Positions 46,019 through 54,036 of a stretch of DNA of 64,000 bases are shown here, piece by piece; the first letter of the stretch is position 1, and every line of letters starts with the position of its first letter. The DNA comes from Psychrobacter raelei (lineage in GTDB: Bacteria; Pseudomonadota; Gammaproteobacteria; Pseudomonadales; Moraxellaceae): assembly GCF_022631235.3 (NCBI RefSeq), contig NZ_CP093310.2:1054001-1118000 (forward strand), in the 5' to 3' direction. A program made the translations under genes and the position numbers. The notes beneath the pieces were generated by a model. That model made no database searches. It was not told where the DNA came from and was given only the letters and a program-made list of their open reading frames with translations.

Positions 46019-47410
46019 TTAAGCTATCCATCCGGCAGCAATAGCAATATGAGCAAAGGCAGCAGCCAATAATATGCTTAAAATAGTTCGCTGAAGCCAA
46101 ATGATGAGCATTTTTGGGATAGATAACGGAATTTTTGTCGCCAATATACAAGGAATCATCGCCGAAAAGAACAGCACACTACTAATAGAGACCACACCGG
46201 CAACGTAGCGGGTTATCACATCTGTCTCGCTAAGTAGTAATGCCGGTAAGAACATTTCAGCTAAGCCGGCTGATATGCCTTTGGCCGCAAGCAAAGGATC
46301 AGGCAAACCACCAACCAAAGTAAATGGATACAACAATAAGCCTAATACCTCAAAGACTGGAGTATATTTATCTAATAGTAAGCCGGCCAATCCCACAGCA
46401 ATAATAGAGGGGACAATAGCGGCGGCCATCTCTAAGCCATCTTTAAAGTTTGACCAAAATATCTTGGGGATATTGCTTGAGCGTCTTGAGGTTTGGATGC
46501 CTAATTCAAGGGCTGCACTTAAGCGGTTTTCCTTAATATCTACGACAGCTTGCGCCGAAGGGTCAGCATCATCATTACGCTCTTGGCTAATGGGTGGAAT
46601 ACGGGCGGTAATGGCAGTGACTATGAAGGTAATGACCAAGGTAGACCAAAAAAATAGGTTCCAAAGCTCCATTAAGCCTAAGGTTTTGGCCACAATTACC
46701 ATAAAGGCGGCTGATACGGTTGAAAAGCCGGTGGCAATGATAATGGCTTCACGAGTAGAGTAGTGGCCTTGAAGATAGACGCGGTTAGTGATCAGAAGAC
46801 CAATTGAGTAGCTGCCCACAAAGGAGGCAACAGCATCAATAGCAGAGGTTCCTGGGGTACGCCAAATGGGCTTCATAATCGGCTGCATTAACACCCCAAT
46901 CATCTCAAGCAAACCAAAGCCAATCAGTGAGGCTAAAATAAGAGCCCCAATAGGTACAATCATACCCACAGGTAACGCCAACTTCTCAAACAAGAAGGGC
47001 ATCATGTCTTTTTCCATAATGACATCGGGCGCCATACCCAGTACATACAAGCTGCCTAATATTAATCCGGCAATCTTTGCAGCGCTTAAGATAGCATGTG
47101 TCAAGTTTTCCTTATATTTACCAGTGACAATAGGCTTGATGGCGCCATAAGCCATGAGTAAAAATAATAATGCGACTGCAACAGCGTGTAAGTCATTGAC
47201 CAAATACGAGGCGGCATGATCAAACAAAATGGTGCTTTTATCATTAATGGTAAATGGAATAAAAAACGTAGTAATACCAATAATACTAAAAACAATCAGC
47301 TGCAGGATGCCCCGTGACCGAGATAAAATTGGGTCGTCACTGATTAACGAGCCTGGCTGTAATTCTTGCTGATCTACGGTAAACATTTCAACGTTTTTAT
47401 CGACTTCCAT
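46019..47410 (-). CDS. YjiH-type membrane transporter, probable histidine or urocanate permease
   Basis: Integral membrane protein of 463 residues with about eleven helices and two Gate (nucleoside-recognition-like) halves: GMIVPIGALILASLIGFGLLEMIG and later EMAAAIVPSIIAVGLAGLLL. The family is called YjiH and its substrates are mostly unknown. The place inside the hut operon, between hutU and hutH, makes uptake of histidine or urocanate the natural guess. It is not an APC-type HutT. AAGGA lies nine bases before the ATG. Confidence 0.75.
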   Translation of the reverse strand: MEVDKNVEMFTVDQQELQPGSLISDDPILSRSRGILQLIVFSIIGITTFFIPFTINDKSTILFDHAASYLVNDLHAVAVALLFLLMAYGAIKPIVTGKYKENLTHAILSAAKIAGLILGSLYVLGMAPDVIMEKDMMPFLFEKLALPVGMIVPIGALILASLIGFGLLEMIGVLMQPIMKPIWRTPGTSAIDAVASFVGSYSIGLLITNRVYLQGHYSTREAIIIATGFSTVSAAFMVIVAKTLGLMELWNLFFWSTLVITFIVTAITARIPPISQERNDDADPSAQAVVDIKENRLSAALELGIQTSRRSSNIPKIFWSNFKDGLEMAAAIVPSIIAVGLAGLLLDKYTPVFEVLGLLLYPFTLVGGLPDPLLAAKGISAGLAEMFLPALLLSETDVITRYVAGVVSISSVLFFSAMIPCILATKIPLSIPKMLIIWLQRTILSILLAAAFAHIAIAAGWIA

Positions 47411-47550
47411 GATGACAAATCCTTGTCTGTAGCAATAAGTTAAAAATTGTTAGACTCACTGGTTTATAAGAAGCTGTTGGTTAGCAGCTTAGCGGCGTAA
47501 TAACGGACGCTAACCAGAAAGCTTGTTTGCTTAATTTGCATACTTAGTTT

Positions 47551-47582
47551 TGTATACAGAGGTTTGTATAATTTGTATAAAT
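47551..47582. promoter_or_regulatory. TGTATA-rich site upstream of the transporter gene
   Basis: The palindrome TGTATACA (47551-47558), followed by two direct TTTGTATAA copies (47563-47580), lies about 140 bases before the transporter start. Half-sites match the palindrome in front of hutU, so it may be a second HutC site. Inference from similarity only. Confidence 0.5.
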
Positions 47583-47653
47583 AGTCGCTTAACTTGCCTA
47601 TGTCTATAGACAAATTAAGCTTAGAGTATGAAGGCATAGGTCGATAAAAATAG

Positions 47654-49375
47654 TTATTTAATCATTGGTAGCTTTAAGCCGTAGTCTTTGGCAGTTTTGA
47701 TGGCAAGCTCATAGCCGGCATCTGCATGACGCATGACACCTGAGCCGCAATCATTGACCAAGACGCGTGCCAGACGTTTGGCAGCGGCATCAGTACCATC
47801 AGCAACAATCACCATGCCAGAGTGCTGTGAGTAACCCATACCCACGCCGCCGCCATGATGTAGTGATACCCAAGTAGCGCCGCCAGCCACGTTTAGCATA
47901 CCGTTAAGTAGCGCCCAGTCTGATACCGCATCACTGCCATCTTTCATGCTTTCTGTCTCACGGTTTGGACTGGCCACAGAGCCGGTATCTAAGTGGTCAC
48001 GGCCAATGACGATGGGGCCTTTTAACTCACCATTTTTGACCATCTCATTAAAGGCAAGGCCGGCTTTATCACGCTCACCTAAGCCAAGCCAGCAAATACG
48101 GGCGGGCAGGCCTTGGAACTTAATACGCTCATTGGCCATATCTAACCAGTTATGCACGTGTTTGTTCTCTGGGAACAGCTCTTTGATTTTTTGATCTGTT
48201 TTGTAGATGTCTTCTGGGTCACCAGATAAGGCTACCCAGCGAAAAGGTCCCTTACCTTGGCAGAATAACGGACGCACATACGCAGGTACGAAGCCTGGGA
48301 AGTTAAAGGCATCTTTGACGCCCTCATCAAAGGCAACTTGGCGAATGTTGTTGCCGTAGTCGGTCGCAGGGATCCCCATTTGTTGGAAATCAAGTATGGC
48401 CTGCACATGAATCGCACAAGACTCTGCTGCTGCTTTGGCCAATCTTGGGTGCTGCGTGTCATCGGCTGCAGCGGCTTTCCACTCATCTACTGTCCAGCCT
48501 GCTGGCAAGTAACCATTAATTAAATCATGTGCTGAGGTTTGGTCAGTGACCAAATCTGGTTTAATCTCGCCATCTTTAGCACGTTTTACCATCTCAGGTA
48601 GGATTTCGGCAGCGTTACCAAGTAGTGCAATAGAAACTGCATCACCGGCTGCGGTGTGCTTTTTGATGAGCTCGTAAGCGTCATCTAAATCTTTGGCCTG
48701 CATATCGACGTAGCCGGTACGCAGACGAAAATCAATGCTGGTTTGTTGACATTCGATGTTTAGAGATACTGCGCCAGCAAAAGTGGCTGCCAGTGGCTGA
48801 GCGCCGCCCATACCGCCAAGACCAGCGGTCAAAATCCAGCGACCTTTCCAGTTATCTGGACTTGCAGTTTGTGCACCTGAGCCATAATGCTGACGACCGG
48901 CTTCAGCAAAGGTCTCATAAGTGCCTTGGACAATGCCTTGGGTGCCGATATAAATCCAGCTGCCTGCAGTCATCTGCCCGTACATCATCAAGTCTTTACG
49001 GTCAAGCTCATTGAAGTGCTCCCAAGTTGCCCATTTAGGCACTAGGTTTGAGTTGGCAATCAATACACGAGGCGCGTCTTCATGAGTCTGGAACACACCG
49101 ACTGGTTTGCCGGATTGAACCAATAAGGTTTGATCATCTTCAAGCTGTTTTAGAGACTCTAAAATTTGATCGTAGCATTCCCAGTTACGCGCAGCACGGC
49201 CAATACCGCCATATACCACCAAACTTTTTGGGTTTTCGGCAACATCGGGGTGCAAGTTGTTTTGAATCATGCGAAACGGTGCTTCGGTCAGCCAGCTTTT
49301 GCAGCTTAACGTTGATCCGGTAGGGGAGGCAATTTCACGGCTTTCGTCAGTGCGGGTAAATTTATAGTCAGTCAT
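47654..49375 (-). CDS. hutU: Urocanate hydratase
   Basis: Second enzyme of histidine breakdown; adds water to urocanate using tightly bound NAD. It has 573 residues, near the family norm of 555-560. Recognisable are [22 protein letters not shown] at the start, [19 protein letters not shown] around the nucleotide site, [13 protein letters not shown] with the catalytic Cys region upstream, [10 protein letters not shown] and [17 protein letters not shown] segments. AAGGA is six bases before the ATG. It is the first gene of the minus-strand hut operon and divergent from hutC. Confidence 0.97.
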   Translation of the reverse strand: MTDYKFTRTDESREIASPTGSTLSCKSWLTEAPFRMIQNNLHPDVAENPKSLVVYGGIGRAARNWECYDQILESLKQLEDDQTLLVQSGKPVGVFQTHEDAPRVLIANSNLVPKWATWEHFNELDRKDLMMYGQMTAGSWIYIGTQGIVQGTYETFAEAGRQHYGSGAQTASPDNWKGRWILTAGLGGMGGAQPLAATFAGAVSLNIECQQTSIDFRLRTGYVDMQAKDLDDAYELIKKHTAAGDAVSIALLGNAAEILPEMVKRAKDGEIKPDLVTDQTSAHDLINGYLPAGWTVDEWKAAAADDTQHPRLAKAAAESCAIHVQAILDFQQMGIPATDYGNNIRQVAFDEGVKDAFNFPGFVPAYVRPLFCQGKGPFRWVALSGDPEDIYKTDQKIKELFPENKHVHNWLDMANERIKFQGLPARICWLGLGERDKAGLAFNEMVKNGELKGPIVIGRDHLDTGSVASPNRETESMKDGSDAVSDWALLNGMLNVAGGATWVSLHHGGGVGMGYSQHSGMVIVADGTDAAAKRLARVLVNDCGSGVMRHADAGYELAIKTAKDYGLKLPMIK

Positions 49376-49412
49376 GGTCAGTCCTTTGGTTCTGGAACAA
49401 TAGATTTTAGAT

Positions 49413-49426
49413 TTTGTATATACAAA
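49413..49426. promoter_or_regulatory. Probable HutC operator between hutU and hutC
   Basis: Perfect palindrome TTTGTATATACAAA 38 bases before the hutU ATG. It resembles the TTGTATATACAA-type sites known for HutC in Klebsiella and Pseudomonas. On the minus strand TTGTAT within it is followed, 17 bases on, by TATTGT, so the operator may overlap the -35 box. Confidence 0.75.
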
Positions 49427-49622
49427 TTATCAGGAAGGAAAACAGGATGCAAGTTTTTTTTATGGCCAATTTAAGAGTGCCTTTATTTTTATAGTAAAAT
49501 TTTTTATAACTAAGTTTGTTGTGATTGGCTAAATTGTATTATTATCGCTATATCAATGTTTATGGATGTTCACTCATTGTGATGAGTATTCTTTACTTTC
49601 CTTAATAAATAAGTCTTTTATC

Positions 49623-50414
49623 ATGTCAAAAAAGAAAACAATGGTGCCAAAGTCTAATTCAAGAGCGAAGCCTGCCTATCAGCGTATTAAAGACAGCATT
49701 TTAAAAAATATTCATTCGGGAAAATGGCAGGCAGGAGAAGCCATTCCGACGGAACACGCTTTAGCAGATAAATTTTCTGTATCACGAATGACTGTCAATC
49801 GTGCGTTAAAGGAGCTTAGTGAGGAGCGAGTATTACATCGCAGGCAAGGTTCGGGCACCTTTGTGGCGCAGCAGCAATACAACCATACGGTGGTAGAAGT
49901 GCGCAATATCGCCGCTGATATTAAAGCCACAGGCAAGCAGTATAGTGCGCAAGTCATCAGTCAGCGCCGGGTCGCTGCCAGTGAAGTCAGTCCGCGAATC
50001 TTGGCATTATTAACCCAGCCGATGCTGGATATCTCTCCGACACCGACCACAGGTCTTGAGCGGCGAGAGGACACCGATCTTATTGATGAGGTAAAGCTGG
50101 TACATATCGCCAATGGTAAGCCGCTACAATACGAGGAGCGCTGGGTAGATGCCTCATTAGTGCCGCAATTTATCGAGCAAGACTTCAGTGTGGTCAATAC
50201 CAGCGACTATCTGATACAGCAGGCTCCACTACAAGGGGGTAGCTATACCATTCGTGCGGTGGCGGCGCCCAAGCCGGTGGCTAAGGCTCTAGATTTGGCA
50301 GTGGGTGCCCCTGCATTATTGCTCAGTCGTCAGACTTTCTCAGCCGGCCGCGTGGTTACCTTTGTTAATATGTGGCATGCCGGTGACAGTTATCAGATCT
50401 CTGGCACCTTGTAG
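49623..50414 (+). CDS. hutC: Histidine utilisation repressor HutC
   Basis: GntR-family repressor that releases DNA on binding urocanate. The winged helix (about residues 15-80) has AYQRIKDSILKNIHSGKWQAGEAIPTE-type start and LADKFSVSRMTVNRALKELSEERVLHRRQGSGTFVA. The UTRA ligand domain (about 95-250) contains YEERWVDASLVPQF and TSDYLIQQAPLQGGSYTIRAV. It has 263 residues from ATG 49623; the frame continues to 49566. The long basic N-terminus is unusual. Divergent from hutU, with the palindrome at 49413 in between. Confidence 0.93.
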   Translation: MSKKKTMVPKSNSRAKPAYQRIKDSILKNIHSGKWQAGEAIPTEHALADKFSVSRMTVNRALKELSEERVLHRRQGSGTFVAQQQYNHTVVEVRNIAADIKATGKQYSAQVISQRRVAASEVSPRILALLTQPMLDISPTPTTGLERREDTDLIDEVKLVHIANGKPLQYEERWVDASLVPQFIEQDFSVVNTSDYLIQQAPLQGGSYTIRAVAAPKPVAKALDLAVGAPALLLSRQTFSAGRVVTFVNMWHAGDSYQISGTL

Positions 50415-50500
50415 CTACTTTAGCGTTTGGCTTTGCTGACATTTATATCTGCCAGTGTCAGCTCTTTTAAGCCAAAATAAGTAACGCTTCGGCTGACTTT

Positions 50501-50537
50501 GACCTTGTGGGTAATCGGGTTAAGGTCGGCCTTTTTT
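50501..50537 (+). terminator. Terminator of hutC
   Basis: GACCTT (50501-50506) pairs with AAGGTC (50522-50527), and six T follow at 50532. Moderate stem strength. Confidence 0.55.
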
Positions 50538-50652
50538 AGTCAAATAAAGCCGTTACTAACCTGTCTATTGGGTTGTAAAAAGTCTGAGGCATAAATAATT
50601 TAGCGATACATATAGTCAAAGAGCATATAGTTATGCAATAATAGTATATAAA

Positions 50653-50697
50653 ATTATATAATATATTTCTGTGTAACCTGAGTGGGTTGTATATAAT
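50653..50697 (+). promoter_or_regulatory. Promoter and possible operator of the ArsR gene
   Basis: TATAAT at 50692-50697 lies 35 bases before the GTG start, with AAGGAG between. The AT-rich palindrome ATTATATAAT (50653-50662), just upstream of the -35 position, could bind the ArsR protein itself. The -35 box is weak, which would suit regulation. Confidence 0.45.
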
Positions 50698-50732
50698 ACT
50701 TCTTTGATTGGTCTACGAAGGAGATATTAACT

Positions 50733-51104
50733 GTGTCAAATGCAATCGAACATGAGGCATCCAAACAAGATGACCGTACCAACGTGCTTAACCTAGATAC
50801 AGGCAAATTAGATATAGCAGCGCTCAAGGCTTCAGCGACCAAAGCCTCAGCCTTACTTAAGTCGTTATCGCATTCAGATCGCTTATTGTTGTTGTGTCAG
50901 TTGGTGGAATCAGAAGCTTGTGTGCGTGACTTAGAGCAGGCAACGGGTATTAAGCAGCCAAGTCTTTCACAGCAATTGGGTGTATTACGTGATAACGGAT
51001 TGGTGAGTACCCGCCGTGAGGGTAGGCAGATTTTTTATAGTATTGCCAGTGAGGATGCGCTGGCCGTCATGCAAGTCTTGTATCAGCGCTTTTGTGCCAA
51101 ATAA
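50733..51104 (+). CDS. ArsR/SmtB-family regulator, sulfide/persulfide-sensing (BigR/YgaV-like)
   Basis: Winged-helix repressor of 123 residues, GTG start with AAGGAG. The recognition helix region is IKQPSLSQQLGVLRDNGLVSTRREGRQIFYSI. Cys55 (LLCQLVE) and Cys121 (QRFCAK) stand at the positions of the redox cysteine pair of BigR and YgaV; a third, Cys63, is extra. BigR-type proteins derepress on oxidation or persulfide formation. The following YeeE/YedE genes are usual targets of such regulators, which supports sulfur sensing. No metal site of the ELCVCDL type is present. Confidence 0.8.
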   Translation: MSNAIEHEASKQDDRTNVLNLDTGKLDIAALKASATKASALLKSLSHSDRLLLLCQLVESEACVRDLEQATGIKQPSLSQQLGVLRDNGLVSTRREGRQIFYSIASEDALAVMQVLYQRFCAK

Positions 51105-51209
51105 GCACAGCAATGTGCAGATTAAAGCGATATTTTAACGCAAGATATGTCAGTCAAAGCAGTCACCTATACACAACTCAAGCGCACGACTTTAGGAGTA
51201 TCACATAAA

Positions 51210-51638
51210 ATGCACACGTGGATAGATATGGCAAACTTTACGCCGTGGAGCGCCTTGATTGGCGGTATTATGATTGGTCTAGCAGCGTCTATTCTGATTG
51301 TCGGTATTGGTAAAATCATGGGTATGAGCGGTATTTTAAAAAGCAGCCTAGTGAGCTTACCTCGCTTTAGCTGGCAGTTGATGTTTGTCATTGGGATGGC
51401 TATTACCACTTGGGTTTATAGCTTATTGGTTGGATTTCCAGAGCTTGAGATGGGGCAGCCGCTTTGGAAGATTATAGTAGCAGGATTATTGGTTGGCTTT
51501 GGTACACGTCTGGGCTCAGGCTGTACCAGTGGTCATGGTATCTGCGGTATTTCACGTCTGTCAGGTCGCTCAATTACCGCAACCGTTTTGTTTTTATTCA
51601 GCGGTATTGTCACAGCCACTTTATTTGCGATGGTGTAG
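51210..51638 (+). CDS. YeeE/YedE-family membrane protein
   Basis: Membrane protein of 142 residues with four helices. It contains the family's conserved GTRLGSGCTSGHGICGISRLS, whose Cys and surrounding residues are the thiosulfate-binding site in characterised YeeE. The start is placed at ATG 51210 (TFT-PWSALIGG region follows) with AGGAG 11 bases before it; an upstream ATG at 51147 is possible. It is half the length of YeeE; the second half is the next gene. Confidence 0.82.
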   Translation: MHTWIDMANFTPWSALIGGIMIGLAASILIVGIGKIMGMSGILKSSLVSLPRFSWQLMFVIGMAITTWVYSLLVGFPELEMGQPLWKIIVAGLLVGFGTRLGSGCTSGHGICGISRLSGRSITATVLFLFSGIVTATLFAMV

Positions 51639-51703
51639 CTAAGACTTTTATTCCCATTGTAAAACCTATCTGTATCTATGTATCTATGTATCGAGATAAT
51701 ACT

Positions 51704-52153
51704 ATGAGCACATCAAATAAAACCAATCCAATGACGTTAATTATCAGCCTATTATCGGGCGCTGTATTTACCGTCGGCCTTATTGTGTCGGGCATGGTTA
51801 ATCCAGAGAAGGTGCTTGGGTTCTTACGCCTATTTCATGGCTGGGATCCGTCACTCGGTCTGGTGATGGGCGGTGGTATTGCCGTTGCCATGCCGACTTT
51901 CTTTTATGTCAAATCACGTATTGCTAAAGGTGAGAGGGCGCTCGATAAAGGCAATTTTGATTTACCTACGGCGACCAAGATTACACCGCAACTGGCTATT
52001 GGTAGTCTTATTTTTGGTATCGGCTGGGGTATGCTTGGATTTTGTCCTGCACCTGTATTGGTGACGGCATTTGCAGGTTATATTGAGTCGATGATTTTTG
52101 TGGTCGCGATGCTGGCAGGTTTTTGGTTACATGCGAAGTTAATTAAAAGCTAG
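51704..52153 (+). CDS. YeeE/YedE-type second half (DUF6691-like)
   Basis: Membrane protein of 149 residues with four helices (about 8-28, 40-62, 88-108, 118-138). It has SGMVNPEKVLGFLRLFHGWDPSLGLVMGGG and GWGMLGFCPAPVLVTAFAG, with the Cys matching that of the partner gene. The frame starts at ATG 51704; longer upstream frames lie across the previous gene and are not real. Together with the previous gene it would form a split sulfur-compound channel. A persulfide dioxygenase, often part of BigR operons, is not in the window. Confidence 0.8.
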   Translation: MSTSNKTNPMTLIISLLSGAVFTVGLIVSGMVNPEKVLGFLRLFHGWDPSLGLVMGGGIAVAMPTFFYVKSRIAKGERALDKGNFDLPTATKITPQLAIGSLIFGIGWGMLGFCPAPVLVTAFAGYIESMIFVVAMLAGFWLHAKLIKS

Positions 52154-52311
52154 GTGCTAATCAAGTGGTCGTCAATTTTCCAACTACAGGCAGCACTTGA
52201 ATGGTTCTGATAGGGTATGCCCTATTAGTTAATCATCACTCTGAATAAAAAATATTTACGAATATATTGTTTATGGCTACCCCCCAGTAATAGCATTTTT
52301 GAGAATAGATT

Positions 52312-52698
52312 ATGATCTTTACGTTCTGCTATTTTAAACTTCCTGACTCTGAGAGTTTGCATGCAACAATTCTTCCTAACAGAATAGAAGATGATATGGA
52401 AAGTTTAATTGCATCATATTTAGTAGACAATGGAGGGGCTTCTCTAAAATCACATATTGAATATTTGAAAGGATGCTTGAGAGCGCTAGAAAGCCCTTCG
52501 ACGTATGAGGCTGATATAAGTAGTAATTCTTATTCTGCTGAAATACGTAACGATGGGGTGAGATTAAGTTTTTTATATGATGAATTTCAGAGTATTAAAG
52601 TAAGTCGTACTAAACTGCAAGACATTACGAAGGCTTGGATTTTATTTTTAGAAAGAGAGCCTATAGCAGGGTATATAGAAACTATGCGTATTGTTTAA
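52312..52698 (+). CDS. Unrecognised small protein
   Basis: Acidic protein of 128 residues without signal peptide or membrane helix. It has a predicted alpha-beta pattern. The last third reads ITKAWILFLEREPIAGYIETMRIV. No family was recognised. The base composition is AT-richer than the neighbours, with codons such as AGA and ATA. Size and isolation resemble immunity proteins of toxin systems, but no toxin is nearby. It lies between the sulfur genes and an equally AT-rich gene on the other strand. Confidence 0.5.
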   Translation: MIFTFCYFKLPDSESLHATILPNRIEDDMESLIASYLVDNGGASLKSHIEYLKGCLRALESPSTYEADISSNSYSAEIRNDGVRLSFLYDEFQSIKVSRTKLQDITKAWILFLEREPIAGYIETMRIV

Positions 52699-52831
52699 AA
52701 CTGTTATATCTAACAATTATTAAATTGTTTTGAGCAAGCGAAGCTAAATATGACTTATGCTTTCAACCCTATAATTATCAGATAGATGCTTGTATAGCAC
52801 TCCAAACCCGAATAGGATATTCAGATAAATC

Positions 52832-53224
52832 CTAAAAAAATGTAGTCATTCTTAAGCTGGAGGGAGTGCTTTCAATTACATTATTATTTTTTGGGATGAA
52901 TATCCATGTATCAAAACTTACAGCTGTAACATCATCAAAAACCTTTACTATACTTCCAACAGTCGTCTCTATAATCGGGTGTGCTGCATCATTCCAGATA
53001 ACAAAACAACTATCTGATAAGGTAAGGTTTATTTGATTGCTAATCTCTTCTATACAGCTTAATAACACTTTTTTCTCAACCTTGTTCCAGTCGATTCCTC
53101 CGCTACCACTAGTTCGTATCGGAAATGAGCTAACAAACTGATCCATTACTTTCCTAGACTCATCATCTGCTAACACTCTAACTTCTTTAAGAGCATCTAA
53201 AGCTTCGTCGAATAAAACACTCAT
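52832..53224 (-). CDS. Unrecognised small protein, possible immunity-like
   Basis: Protein of 130 residues. The first half is helical (ALDALKEVRVLADDESRKVMDQF) and includes GSGGIDWNKVEKK; the second half looks beta-rich with two Trp-containing strands (CFVIWNDAAHP, FDTWIFIPKNNNVIE). The look is that of small immunity proteins of contact-dependent systems, but this is only an impression. Its codon use is AT-rich, like the neighbour on the plus strand, hinting at acquisition. Confidence 0.5.
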   Translation of the reverse strand: MSVLFDEALDALKEVRVLADDESRKVMDQFVSSFPIRTSGSGGIDWNKVEKKVLLSCIEEISNQINLTLSDSCFVIWNDAAHPIIETTVGSIVKVFDDVTAVSFDTWIFIPKNNNVIESTPSSLRMTTFF

Positions 53225-53506
53225 ACAAGTGACCTGTTAAATTGTTTAAGATAATTAAGAGTAATTAGATTAAATCTTGAAAAGCTCGCTTTATGTACAT
53301 CATCAAGTACACTGCAATTATTTAGATAACTCAAGCCATTGGTTCTACTACCCTACAGCCTAATATTCAAGTCCTCACTAGGGACTTAAATCTTCACTAA
53401 GTACACTAAGACTATCTTATTAAAACCATTGTAGCTATTAGCTTAACTTATACCATATTCAAGATAGCATTTTAGTACAAACCTTTAAGCTCAGCTCATC
53501 ATCAAT

Positions 53507-53535
53507 TTGCGGTTAACTTGATTGTCCCGTATAAT
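53507..53535 (+). promoter_or_regulatory. Promoter of a short unit upstream of rtcB
   Basis: TTGCGG (53507-53512) and a perfect TATAAT (53530-53535) stand 17 bases apart. Downstream at 53564-53577 ATACAC/GTGTAT forms an inverted repeat with a two-base spacer, in operator position. The bases from 53532 also match 14 consecutive bases of the T7 phage promoter core (TAATACGACTCACT). Confidence 0.55.
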
Positions 53536-53604
53536 ACGACTCACTTTATCAACCCACGCCATGATACACGTGTGTATTTGGCCACAACCTACGGAGGAAT
53601 CAGT

Positions 53605-53691
53605 ATGTATTTGTTTCAAAAAACTGTGTTACAGATGACGCAAAACACAATGAGTGATGACCTCGGTACGGTTGTTGTTAGCTTGAGCTAA
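53605..53691 (+). CDS. Putative 28-codon small protein or leader peptide
   Basis: ATG at 53605 with GGAGG seven bases before it; 28 codons to TAA. It begins MYLFQKTVLQ and ends VVVSLS. The good ribosome site, the promoter 70 bases upstream and a hairpin with T-run at 53766 make a complete small unit. I do not recognise the peptide; it may be a leader controlling the downstream transcript. Confidence 0.45.
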   Translation: MYLFQKTVLQMTQNTMSDDLGTVVVSLS

Positions 53692-53765
53692 GCTTATCCT
53701 ACCTCGATCATTTCTCTAGGCCAACTACTGGTCACATTTCAATTTGCATTGTCTTAACTCATTGA

Positions 53766-53786
53766 CCATTAGGTTAGTGGGCTTTT
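53766..53786 (+). terminator. Weak terminator after the small unit
   Basis: CCATTA (53766-53771) pairs with TAGTGG (53775-53780), including one wobble, then GCTTTTTG follows. Short stem. Confidence 0.35.
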
Positions 53787-53860
53787 TGCGTTTGTTATTT
53801 AGCACAGTCTCACCCTCTTTATTGTGACTTACGTTACGCAAAGCACAGTATTTAATATTT

Positions 53861-53933
53861 AGAGGCGACTGGGTGTATTTTGTGAAGCCTCTGGAACTAC
53901 CGTACAGCAAGCGAACAAATAATACCCAGTCGC
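53861..53933 (+). ncRNA. Possible structured RNA or leader element before rtcB
   Basis: GCGACTGGGT (53865-53874) and ACCCAGTCGC (53924-53933) are perfect ten-base arms around a 49-base loop. AGAGGC/GCCTCT (53861-53866 and about 53887-53892) offers an alternative pairing for the left arm, so two exclusive folds can be drawn. It ends about 100 bases before rtcB. It could be an rtcB leader switch or a separate RNA. I looked for a tRNA-like T-loop as in YrlA-type Y RNAs and did not find it. Confidence 0.4.
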
Positions 53934-54036
53934 GATAACGCTTAATACAAAAAACATATTCAAAACGCATAAGTTTGGTTGAACAAGTCTATGGCTCTAA
54001 ACCGCTTATTCGACTAAAAATAAAGGTAATAACAAA

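Larger units (their letters stand above)
53225..54036. other. Long AT-rich intergenic region before rtcB
   Basis: More than 800 bases. The first 280 hold nothing that I recognise, apart from AAGTCC/GGACTT (53369-53389 region). From 53507 a promoter, a 28-codon frame and a weak terminator can be read; from 53861 a strong stem follows (separate entries). An 81-codon minus-strand frame at 53725-53970 has no ribosome site and covers the stem, so I do not call it. Confidence 0.5.

Noticed and set aside
51464..51703. Long N-terminal extension of the second YeeE-type gene
   Set aside because: It lies across the end of the preceding gene in another frame; the conserved protein begins at 51704.
52161..52200. 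TCAAGTG/CACTTGA inverted repeat after the second YeeE-type gene
   Set aside because: The stem has only seven bases with a 26-base loop and no T-run; could be chance.
53725..53970. Minus-strand frame of 81 codons upstream of rtcB
   Set aside because: No ribosome site, odd composition, and it covers the strong stem at 53865-53933; more likely noncoding.
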